This document shows positions 11,195-23,116 of a stretch of DNA of 64,000 bases, one piece after another. Under the pieces are notes generated by a model. It was given only the letters and a program-made list of their open reading frames with translations, had not been told where the DNA came from and did no database searches. Made by a program: the position numbers and the translations under genes. Position 1 is the first letter of the stretch. Each line of letters opens with the position of its first letter. The stretch spans positions 14,329,748 to 14,393,747 of the forward strand of contig JAQFVV010012400.1 of assembly GCA_028023455.1 (NCBI GenBank), read 5' to 3'. This DNA comes from Epiperipatus broadwayi (Eukaryota > Onychophora > Udeonychophora > Euonychophora > Peripatidae).

Positions 11195-13546
11195 CCATTT
11201 AAAGTAATTAGTTATAACTTCTAAATATTACTAACATTATTATAAATATTTAATGGAATTCAATGAGTGAGAGTCAGTAAGACACAACGCATGAGTAATT
11301 ATTAAAACATAATAATTTAATAAATATAAACAATTTAATTTACATTAGAAAACATAGCACAGATTTAATGCGGTTATTACTTTGCATATAAGCAACTGAT
11401 TTAGTATGCTAATGAGTTATAGTATAATAATAAATTAATGTTATCAATGCGGTGATCATTACTTTAAGTAATGATAAGGACGTTTACAAATTCATCTCTA
11501 AAGAGAGGTTTACTCTTGATATGATAGTTAATAATTTATCGTTTATGAGCATATTTGGGCCTGTACAAATGAGGAATGGGTTAACCTAAATAAGCTTTAC
11601 TGTGACAATCCTAAAATATTCGACTAATTATTAAATGAGTGGTTTACAAACATCACTGCGCCATGTCTTATAGATAATATGAGAACTACATATAAAAGAA
11701 CTCGCAGTGCTAACTATAATGACAGCGTTTAAAATGGAGAAGATGTCCGTCTTTGGACTGGAAGGCTTTATCACATATATGATTCCGCTTGTATTTATCA
11801 CAAGGCGATATTCGAAAATATGAGTGGTAAGGATTCCATGGTACGCCCTCCGACATTTCACATGCAGAGCCTTAATACTCTAATGTTTATCCTGAGATCG
11901 GTTATACCAAACCTCATTCCTATACGAGTTACGTGAAGAAAATCCGGAGTTCGGATGAGTAAATATGATAAAGCAAAATATAATTCTTTAAAATGCTATC
12001 ATAAGTAAGCAACGCGAATATGGCTTAAGTCTTAAATGACTAATGAAATAATTTAAGCTTAAATAAAGCAATAATAGCATGCGTAACGCCATGATAAAAT
12101 AATAACCCACTCAGCATCGTACGTATAACTTTAATAAATTTAGGATGTCGAATATAGAAGAGGGAAAAATATTATTTTTCCTATTTAACAAGCCCAAGTA
12201 TTCCTAAACGACAATATATTATAATTAATTTAACTCTTAATGGCGTATAAGTAATAAATAGTTATTAAAATATATTAATAATCAAATTTATTAAAAGAAC
12301 ATAAATTGCATTTAAATATCGATAGTGATATGATTTTTAAACAATCCGCCATTAAGCATAATTTCAAAATATTTAACCGAGCGAACAGCGTTCAATAAGA
12401 AATTTTACGTTTAACTATTTAAATATTCCAAAAATATCGGAATGATGATTGAAATAATATAAGTTCGCTAGATTAAAACATTAGCATACTAAAACTAATT
12501 TAATAAGATATATATTTAAAATAAGTTTTGCCGCATGAAATAAAATAATTAGAGTGTGAAACTTTAAAAGCTAATGATAGATTTAAAGTACATAATTCTG
12601 TGCTTAGCGTTTCAAAGAACAAGTTTAAAACTTAAGAGAGAAAATCACAAATTTAACGATAATTAAGTTTATAGTCAGTTATAAAATAAATAAAGATTAC
12701 ATTCTGATTACAATTAAGATTTAGGAAAGAAATGAAGTGAGGAGAATTAAGAGTTCATTCTTCGGCAAAACGGATTACCTTTAGAAGTTATGGTGGCCAC
12801 TTATAATAACGTATACGAAGTTTAGCAAGGCACAATATTAATAAAATAATGGTAGGCATCTTCCAATATTCTTTTACAATTAAACATAACAGTTCTCAAG
12901 TAGCGATGGCATAGCAGGGAGGCAGAACAAAGGCGATTTAAGATCAGGGAGGCAAATTCCTTTTACTCACAGTCCATTTTGTTTCCACTCTCTACACAAA
13001 TACCAGAGAGAAGAGTGATTTGAACTCCTTCCGTGCGTTCCTAGAACTTCTGCTCCTCCTATACTTGAAATTTAGCAATATTGGAAGATGTAAACAATAC
13101 GTTCCAGAAAGCATTATTTAAACGTATTTTTAAAATTGCAAATAACTTTAAAATATGATTTTTGGTTTGACTTGAAATAGTTAAAATGAGAATGACCTTT
13201 TTTAAATTGTAATAATACTTTTTAGAATTTTCTGACATTTGCTTTAGCTCTACATTAATTGTATTTATTTTTATATCTGTAATACATATACGCACATACA
13301 CAATTATCTAAGTGAAGGGAATTTACAAGCTTGAAAATAAAATATACTTAAGCTAAAATAATAATTCAACTGGTTACACATAACCATTTCTTAAATAAAC
13401 AGGGTGGAAGTTATACGTGTATATGTGTGTGCTTAACATTCCTAGATGACCAAATAAACATATAAACTGGTTCAAACCCTACTTTGAAGGTATGTAATGT
13501 CATCAAGGCAGTGAAGTTAAATATGTACTACAGATTTACCACTTCA
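11195..13546 (-). repeat. 5' LTR of the gypsy element
   Basis: This 2,352-bp partner of 1216-3562 differs by about two dozen substitutions and one-base indels, which I counted directly along the alignment. It should hold the promoter of the element on the - strand, reading away from the ALIX exons. Confidence 0.88.
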
Positions 13547-16353
13547 ATACTAACTTTAAATTTATATATTTATTTCTTTAATGTTTAATTGTATGCAACA
13601 GTATTGAAAATACAGTACTTATGAATATTATAAAAGATAATGTTTGGGTTTATGCCTGTCAACTTTAGCTTATTACTAAATATACAGTATAATTATTTAA
13701 TATAGGGAGCTTACCCATAGCTCTAACAGGATTTTATCGAAAAGTGCCGAAGAGAAAGCATATATTCCCAGACCAATCAGTTTCAAGCTTATGGTCTGGG
13801 GATGGGAATATTCTAGATAGAGATTTCAATAAAAGCTTGTTAGCGCTACATATGCTTAAAAAGCAAAGTCGTGTAGTATATCACTTGCCTTATTTTTTTT
13901 AATATCTCAATAGAAATGTAAACTATAATAGAAAATTGGTTTAAATCTTTAAAATTGTTCAAATAATTCAAAATTTTGAAAAAATATTCAAGTAATAAGA
14001 TTTTTTTTTTTTAAATCTTAATGTATATGACTGTTTATATATGTGTGTGTACACATTTTTTTAAAATACTGTGTACCTGATAAGATTACAGTTTTCATTT
14101 TATAATAACTATATCTTATGACCTGAGCTATTAACAAAATCAACAATTTCGGTTGTGCCCATACACACTTAACCTTTTTTCTCTTTTCTTATTTAGTACT
14201 GTTTTTCTTGGTATTTCAATTTCCATAGCTTTTCTCTCTTGGATAAATTATACAATCTTACTGTTCAAACCTTTCTCTGGTTTCTAGCTAAAATGCTACC
14301 ACAGATTGGTCTTTCGGAATATATAGAAATCATATTTCTATTTTTAGAACACCTATCAATTTTGAGATGAATTGGATGATTATCATTTTCTGGATACCTG
14401 ATACAGATTATCTTATTATACAGAAAATAAATATATTTGAAGCAAATTAATATAATTATTGCATCTGAAATAAGAATATAAAAAGTTATTTAGGTGTCTG
14501 AAAAGTAATTTTTTGTTTTAATCATATGTAATTTTATTAATAGGCATTACATACAAAAGTATTCACATATAAGAAATGGCTCTTTGGTAATAATTGTGGG
14601 GGGGGGGTGAATAAACAGCTTAAATTATTTCAAGACTTTAGGAAATGCATTGTATGGTTATAAGACTTATTCACAGAAAAAAAAAACTTTTAGTGGATAG
14701 ATAATCCACCATTGCATACAAGTGTGAAAACATTGATAATCTTATTGTTCTTAATATTTTGAATATTTAATAGAAACCGTTATTAATTGTAATCAAAAAT
14801 AAAAAAAAATTATTAAACACTTTGCAAGATTATGATAAATTATTGTATTTTGTTCCTCTTTTAGACAGGTGTAATGAACACCTACAGCAATAGTGTTTGT
14901 GATAAGCATTCAAAGACAAATAATTGTTAATTTTATTTTCATTATTTGTTGTTGTTGATAAGAACTGCTTACAAAAGGAACGACTTGAGAAATAAGAAGA
15001 GAGATTGAAAAGAAGATATAAGAGAAGAATCATTGCTTAGTTGAATATTCTGTTTTGAATGGTGTTCTTTTTGAAAAACTAAATGTAATATGAAGAAGAA
15101 ACAGATTTGAACTAAATTTGAAAGTATAATGTATGTAAATTATCACTACAAGAATATTGAAAAAGTTTAGGGTAGCTTTTATTTTTAGAAGTAGAAGGGA
15201 TTGGTGCAACAAGTTAAGAAAAATATTAATATTGAAGCTGTCTTTAGAAGAAATGGGAATCAACAATTGAATGATTGATGAGTGCGATTGATAAGGAATG
15301 AATAATTGATTATTTAGATTTTTTTATTTTGGATAGCATCTAATAGGTAAAAAGAGAATAGTTTTCAATACATCTCTACTATTTATTTATTTTTATTAAT
15401 TCCTAAATTAGTTAAATATTCTATAATAATTGAATATTTTTTACGGTTTACTGATTTAATATTAATTATAGAAAATTAATTAATAATATATGGTTCTAAA
15501 ATAAAGTATACAAAGCAAGTGAACCCACTGATGATGTAGAATTAAATAGACAAACTGAAATAACAGATAAGACATATGAAATTTTAAAAGTTTACTTAAA
15601 AACAAAACATAAAAATAAAATATTATTAATTTGTAAATATTTAATATTGTAATAATAAAAAAACAGGGAGGGGGGATAAGAAAAGACTGCTGAAAAAAAT
15701 TAAAAAGAGAAAAGAATTTGAGCTGATTTAATTTCTTAGAGGAATGTGATGTGGTTTTTAGAAAGGAAGTTATAAAAAAAAAGGGGGTGGTAAGAGGGTA
15801 AAAGACAAAGAAGGTATTGAGTGTTTGAATAATAAAGAAAAGATGAAACAGCTTGGAGAAGATAGTCTAAATGTATATGGATAAAGGATATTGATGATAG
15901 TATATAATAATAAACATTTTCAACCGAGTAATTCCACTATTTGATTGAAATTTAAGGGGAAAAAATTTTCCTACTATTTTAGTTTATTTAAAACATAATC
16001 TTCAAACGTTTGAAAAAGGTAGAGTGCAGAGATTACTGTATATTTGACTGAATGAAGATTTTACTATCAATAAAAGATTTGGCAATTATAGTTTTAAATA
16101 TGTTTTATAAAGAGTTATAATTTAAAGTGATATTTGTCAGATAACAAATTAGAGTAAAACTATTGTTTGGGTATGGTGTTTATACTTTTTTATAAAACTT
16201 AAAAAATTTAATAGAATTAGATGATTTGAAGCAAACTCTCATGAAATTATAAATTTTTATCTTATCACTTCTGCCATTTTTTTTTATCTTTTTTATGACA
16301 TGTTTGACATTTTTCTTTTGTCACATAAAATAATGTCTTTTTTTTTTTTTTAG
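13547..16353 (+). other. ALIX intron sequence upstream of exon A
   Basis: Very AT-rich sequence with homopolymer runs (a nine-base G run near 14600) and no coding signal. The only structured part is the hairpin at 13741-13815, listed separately. A long T-rich tract runs into the splice acceptor at 16353. Confidence 0.7.
13741..13815 (-). ncRNA. Decayed hammerhead-like hairpin, relative of the 61-kb ribozyme
   Basis: Read on the - strand it has GAAAC (13784-13780) preceded by a 13-nt stem-II-sized segment and followed by a GGTC before a 9-bp perfect arm (13762-13770 pairs with 13803-13811). The CUGANGA box is replaced by C-rich sequence, so it could not cleave. The flanking sequence resembles that downstream of the intact motif at 61201. 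Confidence 0.4.
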
Positions 16354-16488
16354 CGAGCTAATAATGAATTCTGTAAAGACAAAGTAAGCAATCAGAGTGC
16401 CTCTCAGAGAGAAAACATGTTACGTGAAATTGCATCTGCACATGATGCTTACATGGAGTTATCTGCACATTTAAAAGAAGGAACAAGG
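16354..16488 (+). CDS. PDCD6IP: ALIX exon: V-domain segment (internal exon)
   Basis: The 135-bp exon encodes exactly 45 residues in phase 0, from RANNEFCKD to LKEGTR. The acceptor is a long T tract ending TTTTTAG at 16353, and the donor is AGG/GTAAAT at 16489. The residues MLREIASAHDAYMELSAHLKEGT match the last helices of the ALIX V domain, which binds YPXnL motifs of partner proteins and helps recruit ESCRT-III in multivesicular body sorting, cytokinesis and membrane repair. It joins in phase to the next exon, which begins FYNDLTE, as in known ALIX proteins. The exon is not in any long ORF because it is so short. The family match is from memory of ALIX proteins. Confidence 0.9.
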
Positions 16489-17570
16489 GTAAATAAAAAA
16501 TATTGTATTTTAAAGTTGTATTTATTTTATTCTCTAAAATACAGTCAGTATTATATAGAAGGTAATGTGCAACATGTTTAGAAAGAGTTTAAAAATATAG
16601 AAAATAATTTGAGTTTATATTTGTACTTTCTTATATTTAACAAGCTTCACATACACAATTTAAATGAAGTAATTAACTGAATTTTTGAGGAGCAACCTAT
16701 TGAGTGGAACTGACTTGAGTTGATTCTGAGATTAAAAGTGAATTATTATAGTATAAATTGATAAACAAAGCTGGGATGAAATTTTTGTTATTATAAAAGC
16801 TGTTATTCAAATTGCTTTTTATTAATTCATTTTTACTCCCCAAAACAATTTTTTTTCTAATGTTTTTGCATGAAAAGCACGGAAAAAGATAAGTTAAAAA
16901 TCTTCTCTATGATGAATAATGAACAGTTTGTCCTTTTTTTTTTTTTAATTACATTAATAGTTTTATACTTCATTTCGACTTCCCATTGTAAAATTATAGC
17001 TTTTACTGGAATCTAACTTTATGTTCAAACTAATGGTTTTAGAAGCCAGATATATTTTTATATATTACTAATGTATAGTTTTCCATATTTGTCTTTTTTT
17101 CAACCGTTTAATGTTATAGCACATGAATTTGTTTTCAACATAATGTCATTTTAATTTACTTTATTATTAATGGCCTAACTATTTCTATTCATGCCAATAG
17201 ATTTTTTGGACTTTTACATTCAGATTCTTAACAACTTTATTGTAGTTTTGCTGTTTTCCTGATGCTTCCTTAATGTTAGGAAAAAGTAACACAATAATTT
17301 ATTCTTTTATTTTTTTTTTTTTTCTGAAAATCTAATTTTCTTATAGGTTATATGTTTTGTTTTTTCATTCTTTCCTTCATCCTATTTCAACTAAATGATT
17401 ATTGCTTTTGTGATCACTATTTACTAATCATCATAGCTGTCATTTTAATTCTATATTTGAAACTAAGCACTTTTTTTTCACATCTCTGTATCACCTACTA
17501 TAAGCTTTAGTAACTAATAGATGCAAGATAATAGTGCTTAATAAATTCCTATCCAGTGTTTTCCTATTCA

Positions 17571-17612
17571 ATATCACCAGATCAGTTTCAAGCAGAGAGT
17601 TTTCATCAGGGT
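17571..17612 (-). ncRNA. Hammerhead-like motif, mostly conserved core, weak stem II
   Basis: On the - strand: CTGATGA at 17609-17603, a 13-nt segment, GAAAC at 17589-17585, then TGATC before the expected cleavage point. Stem I can form from TCACC with GGTGA (5 bp) plus an outer ATAT/ATAT. Stem II has decayed to AAAC against GCTT, so activity is doubtful. Confidence 0.45.
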
Positions 17613-17821
17613 GAGTCATATGATATTTTATTAGTTTTATACCAATTCTGGCTACAATATAAAGAAGCCTATAGTAGTTAAAATACTAAAAACATCATAA
17701 TATGTAGATACTGAATTGATTTCAGATCTATATGACTACACAAGCAAATTGGCTTCCATTGAAAACTTTTATGTTTTTTTCAATTTGGACTGATTGTTTG
17801 ATAGAGAAAGGTAAATGATAA

Positions 17822-17866
17822 CTGATGAAAGCCTTAAGCTTAAAATTAATCTGGGGATATTGAATA
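17822..17866 (+). ncRNA. Hammerhead-like motif with perfect stem II but broken GAAA box
   Basis: CTGATGA at 17822-17828 is followed by stem II AAGC/GCTT with loop CTTAA (17829-17841), then AAAAT where GAAAC is expected, then TAATC. The same stem in the 61-kb copy reads AGGC/GCCT, a paired change at the second base pair. Confidence 0.45.
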
Positions 17867-18710
17867 AGGCAGCATTCGATAGAGATTTATCAAACATTTT
17901 CATCTGACATCTATTGGTATTATTAAACTTTACAGTAGGTAGCATAGAAGTAGGGAAAAAAAATATGTTGCTGAAACAGCAATAAGTAAGCTGATATCAT
18001 GTGACATTTATTTGGAATTAAGTTTTATGGCTCTTCAAATCACATTAGTTTTTGATTATGACTTTACTACAATTTTTAGTCATATAATTCACAAGTTACT
18101 CTTGCTTAAAATAATAGTTTAATTGCCTATCTAAATGTTAAATGAACAATCAACCTTAATCCAATAGCTTGCTTGTTAGAGCTATCAAGATTATTGATTA
18201 TTTAAATTTGTTTTTATATATAAAAATTGATCAATGATGCCTATAATTAATAGTTCAGCACTTAAAAATTAATAGAAACTAAAAAAAATTCTATCTCCAC
18301 TAATAGTAATAGTAGAAATAAATATGCATGATGATCATGTACTGACTGAAATGGTTGTAGAAAAAAATTAAAAGCAGCATTGATAATAATTAAAAGACAC
18401 TAATGTTTAAAAGACAATTCATAAAATATAGAAGTGATATTAACTTTAATAGTTCAACAGTTGATCCAAATATAACAAAAATTACTGTTACTGTATATAT
18501 ATTTTTTCTTATCTATGCACACTCATAAAACTTTCTTATATAAAATACATCTTAAATAACTGAATCTTATAGGAATGTAAAGTTAACCATATGGATAATA
18601 AATTATTGATGTTAAAATTTCCTTCCACTTTTTCTTATTTGTATTGCTGAATTATATATAATATAATACACCATATACACCTTAAATGACACTTTACAAT
18701 GCAGTTTAAC

Positions 18711-19203
18711 ATATGATTTATTCTATTTCCTTACAGTTTCAACTGTCTATCAGTCATCATCAGAGCTATAACATTTAAACATATACAATTAATATCTATC
18801 TATACATATACCAATATATATATATATACACACACACATACATATGCAAATATACATATAAATACAAAGATAAAAAACAACATTCCAATTATTAACTTAA
18901 ATATGGATCTTTAATATCTCTACAATCTAAAACCTCTTTACCCACACTTATATAAAAGACGTTAATTGAATATAAGTGTGGGTAAGAAGTTTTAGATTAT
19001 AGAGATATTAAAGATCCATATTTAAGTTAATAGTTGGAATGTTGTTTTTTATTTTTGTATTTATATGTATATTTGTATATGTGTATATATATATATATAT
19101 TGGTATATGTATAGATAGATATTAATTATATATGTTTAAATGTTGTAGCTCTGATGATGACTGCTGAATCATTGAAACTGAAGGAAATAGAATAAATCAT
19201 ATA
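18711..19203. repeat. Long near-perfect palindrome, arms about 235-240 bp, 18-base loop
   Basis: Left arm 18711-18952 and right arm 18971-19203 are inverted copies with few mismatches, mainly in the (TA)/(CA) runs. Each arm carries a CTGATGATGACTG block with GAAAC about 20-25 bases on (right arm near 19151-19179; left arm on the - strand near 18774-18749). This could be a foldback or miniature inverted-repeat element, or a head-to-head duplication of a satellite-like unit. I see no clear target duplication. Confidence 0.8.
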
Positions 19204-19684
19204 TTATTGATATTGTTTACTATTGGTTGTCACTTCTTAACCCCCAATATATTTTAGTATCTCAATTTGTCCTAAACATTTACATATAATATTAATTTCT
19301 TCTATCAACAATAGATAAATATAAATACCCACATTTTTAATATAACTATCTAATTTTATTGCTGGTGAATTTCTCATATCTGTATGCTAAATTAAATGCT
19401 ATGATTACCAAAAGTCAGAAAACACTTTACAAGGAAATAATAAAGACTCTACCATTGTTTGAGAATAGCTTATTTTATTGTCTACCAACCGTTAACAAAA
19501 TAAAACCCATAAAATATACTGTTCTTTTTTCAAACAATATAGCTTTTTTTTTAATTATAAAATATAATATATATATAGAAAGAGAGAGAGAATGAAGAGC
19601 CTAAAAAATAAGTTTGTACATGCATATCAGTTATATAAATACATTTAAAATAACGTTTCTAAATATACTTACCATTTATTTTAG

Positions 19685-19859
19685 TTTTATAACGATTTGA
19701 CCGAATTGCTATTAAAATTCCAAAATAAAGTCAGCGATTTCTGTTTTGCTCGGAGAACAGAAAAGGATGAACTCTTAAAAGACATTCAACAAAATATTGT
19801 AAATCAGCCAACCAGGCCAGCTCCCAAACCTCCAGTTGTCAATGCTGCTCCAGTTTCTG
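19685..19859 (+). CDS. PDCD6IP: ALIX exon: end of V domain and start of proline-rich region
   Basis: The 175-bp exon enters in phase 0 (FYNDLTELL) and leaves in phase 1 (TCT G / GTAAGT at 19860). The acceptor is TTATTTTAG at 19684. The first 40 residues close the V domain ([24 protein letters not shown]), a stretch strongly conserved in ALIX and shared with related Bro1-domain proteins. The remainder ([11 protein letters not shown]) opens the proline-rich region that binds TSG101, endophilin and CIN85-type partners. The frame continues across the next intron into exon C as ...PVSG-TQTSSS. Intron reading after the donor gives a short run-on to a stop at 19894, which is not part of the protein. 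Confidence 0.92.
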
Positions 19860-20296
19860 GTAAGTCCAAGGAAATAAAGACATTTTATTTTTAAATTATA
19901 ATGCTAAGGTAATATATTTTTTATAGCTATAATTTTAAAATATTTTGAAGATATGCTTGTTAATTGTATTTACTCAAGTATCATTATTTTCTTTTGATAT
20001 GTTTTTGCATGTGTTGAGAAATAATCTTTAAAAAATATATATATTATTTTATAATTATTTTGCTTGTGATATCCCATGTAAGTTATTGATCTTATTGAAA
20101 TAATTTTATATATATATAAAACAAGAAAAAAAGAATTAGATAATATAGTTCTATATTTCAATTAAAAACTGGTTTTGGATTGCAATAGTGTTAAAATGAA
20201 AAAAAAAAAAAGACAATCACCTTATATTTCAATTCAGACTGTTTTTGAATTGAACAGTGTTAAATTAATAAAATACTAATAATAGGATTTTTATAT

Positions 20297-20740
20297 GTGT
20301 AAATAGAGGGATTTGAACTCATGATTTTTCCGTCTATTTATTTTCCACCCTATCTCAAACAATTGTTACACATGACCAGACATTCATTCAATATAAGCAG
20401 ATTACATACTGCCTTAGAATTGCATATTGCTTGGGAAGTAGATACATCTTAGTAAATGGATGGTTGAATAGTTGGAAGGATGAGAATATTGAAACCTGTC
20501 CATTAAAGTTTAAGGAATTTGCTATCTTAATATAAACCTAGCACTGATTGTATATATATGTGTGGAAAATTATGATTTGGCCCTACTGATGAGTGCTGGT
20601 TCTGCATGAAATACATATATTGAGGATCATATATCTTTTTCGCATGAGTCTGGTCATGTGTATTGATTGCTTGAGTTAGAATGGAGAATGAATAGACTGA
20701 AAAATCCTGAATTCAAATCCCTCTGTTTACATATATAAGA
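20297..20740. repeat. Inverted-repeat element, family A, copy 1
   Basis: The termini near 20297-20340 and 20688-20740 are inverted copies (GGGATTTGAACTCATG on the left, GAATTCAAATCCC on the right), and the inversion continues inward for about 80 bp. The interior right arm shares CTATCTTAATATAAAC, AGCACTGAT, TATATATGTGTG and GGTCATGTGTAT blocks with the copies at 41.8 and 42.2-42.8 kb. The terminal GTTCAAATCCC resembles a tRNA B box, so an origin from inverted SINEs is possible. Confidence 0.65.
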
Positions 20741-20785
20741 AACATTCGATATAAGCCAATTACATACTGCCTTAGAATTAATAAT
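20380..20785 (+). repeat. Short direct repeats flanking and inside family A copy 1
   Basis: A block of about 38 bp containing ATTACATACTGCCTTAGAAT occurs at about 20383-20421 and 20743-20781. It may be a duplicated junction formed when copies recombined. Confidence 0.5.
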
Positions 20786-21155
20786 AGGATTCTATATTTC
20801 AACTAGAGATTGACATTTGTTTTTCATGTTATTTTTTTATTAATATTGCCTAAAATGAAGATTTATCTTCTCAAGTGTATGTGTCTATTAAAAGCAATAC
20901 CTCTAATGGAATTTTACAGATTTATTTAAATTAATTAATTAATATTTTATTAATGGTTATTAATTATCAATAATTAGTCTTCTCTTTTTCTCTCTCTTTC
21001 CAAAATCCATTAATTTTAACATAAAATTCTCCACATACTTTATTCTTTGCAAATCTAAATTTATCATATGAACTTTTTTTTTTAACATCCTTTTGAAACT
21101 CATGCCCAAGTTCAACCATTTTTTATGATCATTTTCAGTGATTATTTCTATATAG

Positions 21156-21405
21156 CAGTGGCATTCAAACTTTGGGTTCCAAATACCACCCAAAGAAAAT
21201 CAAAATTTCCTTATATCACCACACTTTATGAAAAAACTTCAGCATCAAAATATATGAATAGATAGGTAAATAAGAAATATTTATGCCAGTTTTATATTAT
21301 TTGAATAAATTATATTAATATGATTTTTCAAAAATAGTTTATCTTTCATGTAATATATGCAAATCCATTACATACCTCCAGTATTACACATACCATAGTT
21401 TAAGA
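21156..21405. mobile_element. Degraded hAT-type miniature element
   Basis: It begins CAGTGGCATTCAAACTTTGGG and ends near ATAGTTTAAGAATTG, an imperfect inverted match in the style of hAT ends (CAGTGGTTCTCAAACT type). No open frame is present. Borders and target duplication are unclear. Confidence 0.4.
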
Positions 21406-23116
21406 ATTGAAAACTAATATTTTTTTAATGTACTCTATAATAAATAAGTGATAATATTTACAATGATTTATAAATAATTATGCATGATTTGATATATATA
21501 AATTATTATAAATATTATATTTTATTTATTGTAGAATATATTCTAAAAATATGTATTGTATATTTTATAGGAATAATTCTTGAAAATGACCATAAAAAAT
21601 AGCCAAAACATAGGAGTAAGTTTATAATGTAATATTCATAAGATGGTTTTAAAAAAAATGGTTTGTATAATAAACCAATTTATAAAAAACAATGTGAATG
21701 GAAATTTTTATGTGTTAATTATGCAGATTTGTAACTTTTAAAAAAATAATACCATTTATTTTTTACAACTTAATTTTTTTTTTTTTTGCTTTTTTATAGT
21801 TTGATAAATGTATATACAGTGAAGCCATGATATCTGCTATATTTTGTTTCAAGCCCTATTTACATACATCACATATAATAGCTTAATTTTGGTAATAATC
21901 TTTGATTACAAAAGAATATATATGTATTACTGAACTATAAGTGTACAGTATTTTTTAGCTCTCACCCACATGCACACACATATATAGCCGAGACTTTTTA
22001 TTTATGTAGTATACATATATAAATTAAGATTATAGTATAAACAAAATTTAAGAAAAAATAAAATGTAGTTATTAATAATAAATTGAAAGAGCACATTTAC
22101 ATAAATATTTAGTGTTGTGTTCACTCATTTACATTCTACTCAGAATATAAAAATAATAAAAAAACACTACCATATATTTATGTTTTTAAATAAAATGAAT
22201 AGCAAAATGTCAGATTTTTATTACAATTAACACACTCTGGACAATATTCTTTTTCTTCAATAACTTGGCCTTTCTAGATGGTTTGGTTTTTAAGTTTATA
22301 TTGGCTTCAGAATTTATATACTTACTCTTACTTGCCATTACCCATTTTATTTCTGATACAATACAAGAATATTTTATAATTCTTATTATTTGCCACTACT
22401 AAATTAATGACTTTGATTTTGTCACTAAAGAAAGATACTTTACAAATTTTATTAAATGTTGTAAAACTTTTAGTTTTACTCTTAGAAATATTATACAAAT
22501 ACTATACCACTTTATAGTGAAGAATAAATGTATGTGCTTTCAATTTAATCTGAAGAACATTATTAATAAATGCAATCACATATAGTGCTTTGAAATGGAA
22601 AAGTAAAAATTATTAAATTTACAAATTTTAATATTTTTATGAAATAGGGTCTATTGATGCAGCTTATATTATAGCTTAAGGATACTGAATTCAATCTTTT
22701 TTGTAGTTTTTCTGCTATCTACATTCTAAACTAATGGAAGTTTATTGCAGTTTTTTTTCCAAAAACATAATAATCCAGTTTGCTTTCAATTGACTTTTTA
22801 ATCCCACAATAAAAGTTTGTTTTTAGTATAATGTTTATTAAATTTTTTCTCTCAGTACATTCAAAGCTATGAAGAAAAATGTTTAATTGCATTGTTTTAA
22901 TTACTGCAATCAATCCATCTGGAAATTGGTCAAAAACTACTTCTTCTTTTTTTGTTGTTTAAAAGTTAAATAATTTGTGTCATTAAATAGAAAAGTTTTT
23001 GATTAAATGCATTATATTTAATTAAGTGTCTGTATCTTATGACTTTTTTTAGAATTTACACTAATATATATACATATTAATTATGAAGTTATTTTCTATT
23101 GTTAAATTGTCTAATC

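Larger units (their letters stand above)
1216..13546 (-). mobile_element. Ty3/gypsy LTR retrotransposon, about 12.3 kb, antisense in an ALIX intron
   Basis: Two nearly identical direct repeats (1216-3562 and 11195-13546) bracket an internal region encoding, on the - strand, a coiled-coil gag (8863-7084), an aspartic protease (6999-6427), and a reverse transcriptase, RNase H and integrase (6381-3831). The order protease-RT-RNase H-integrase defines Ty3/gypsy. No envelope-like ORF is visible between the integrase end and the LTR. The LTRs differ at roughly two dozen positions by eye (about 1%), which implies a young insertion, yet gag and pol are cut into several frames. On the sense strand the LTR begins with TG but does not end in CA in the shared part. 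I found no matching short target duplication at 1215/13547, so the exact borders are uncertain by some bases. Confidence 0.88.
17488..17945. repeat. Inverted pair of an old hammerhead-bearing repeat
   Basis: The left copy (17488-17612, - strand) and the right copy (17819-17945, + strand) share, in the same order, a CTGATGA box, a 13-nt spacer, a GAAAC or AAAAT box, the TGGGGATATTGAATA block, GATAGAGATTTAT and CATCTATTGGT. The same series of blocks follows the intact ribozyme at 61201-61242, so these are diverged members of that retroposon family arranged head to head, with about 200 bp between them. Confidence 0.6.
16489..19684 (+). other. ALIX intron between exons A and B
   Basis: A phase-0 intron of 3.2 kb, very AT-rich. 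It holds the inverted ribozyme-like pair at 17488-17945 and the long palindrome at 18711-19203. The rest shows nothing recognisable. It ends in TATTTTAG before exon B. Confidence 0.85.
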
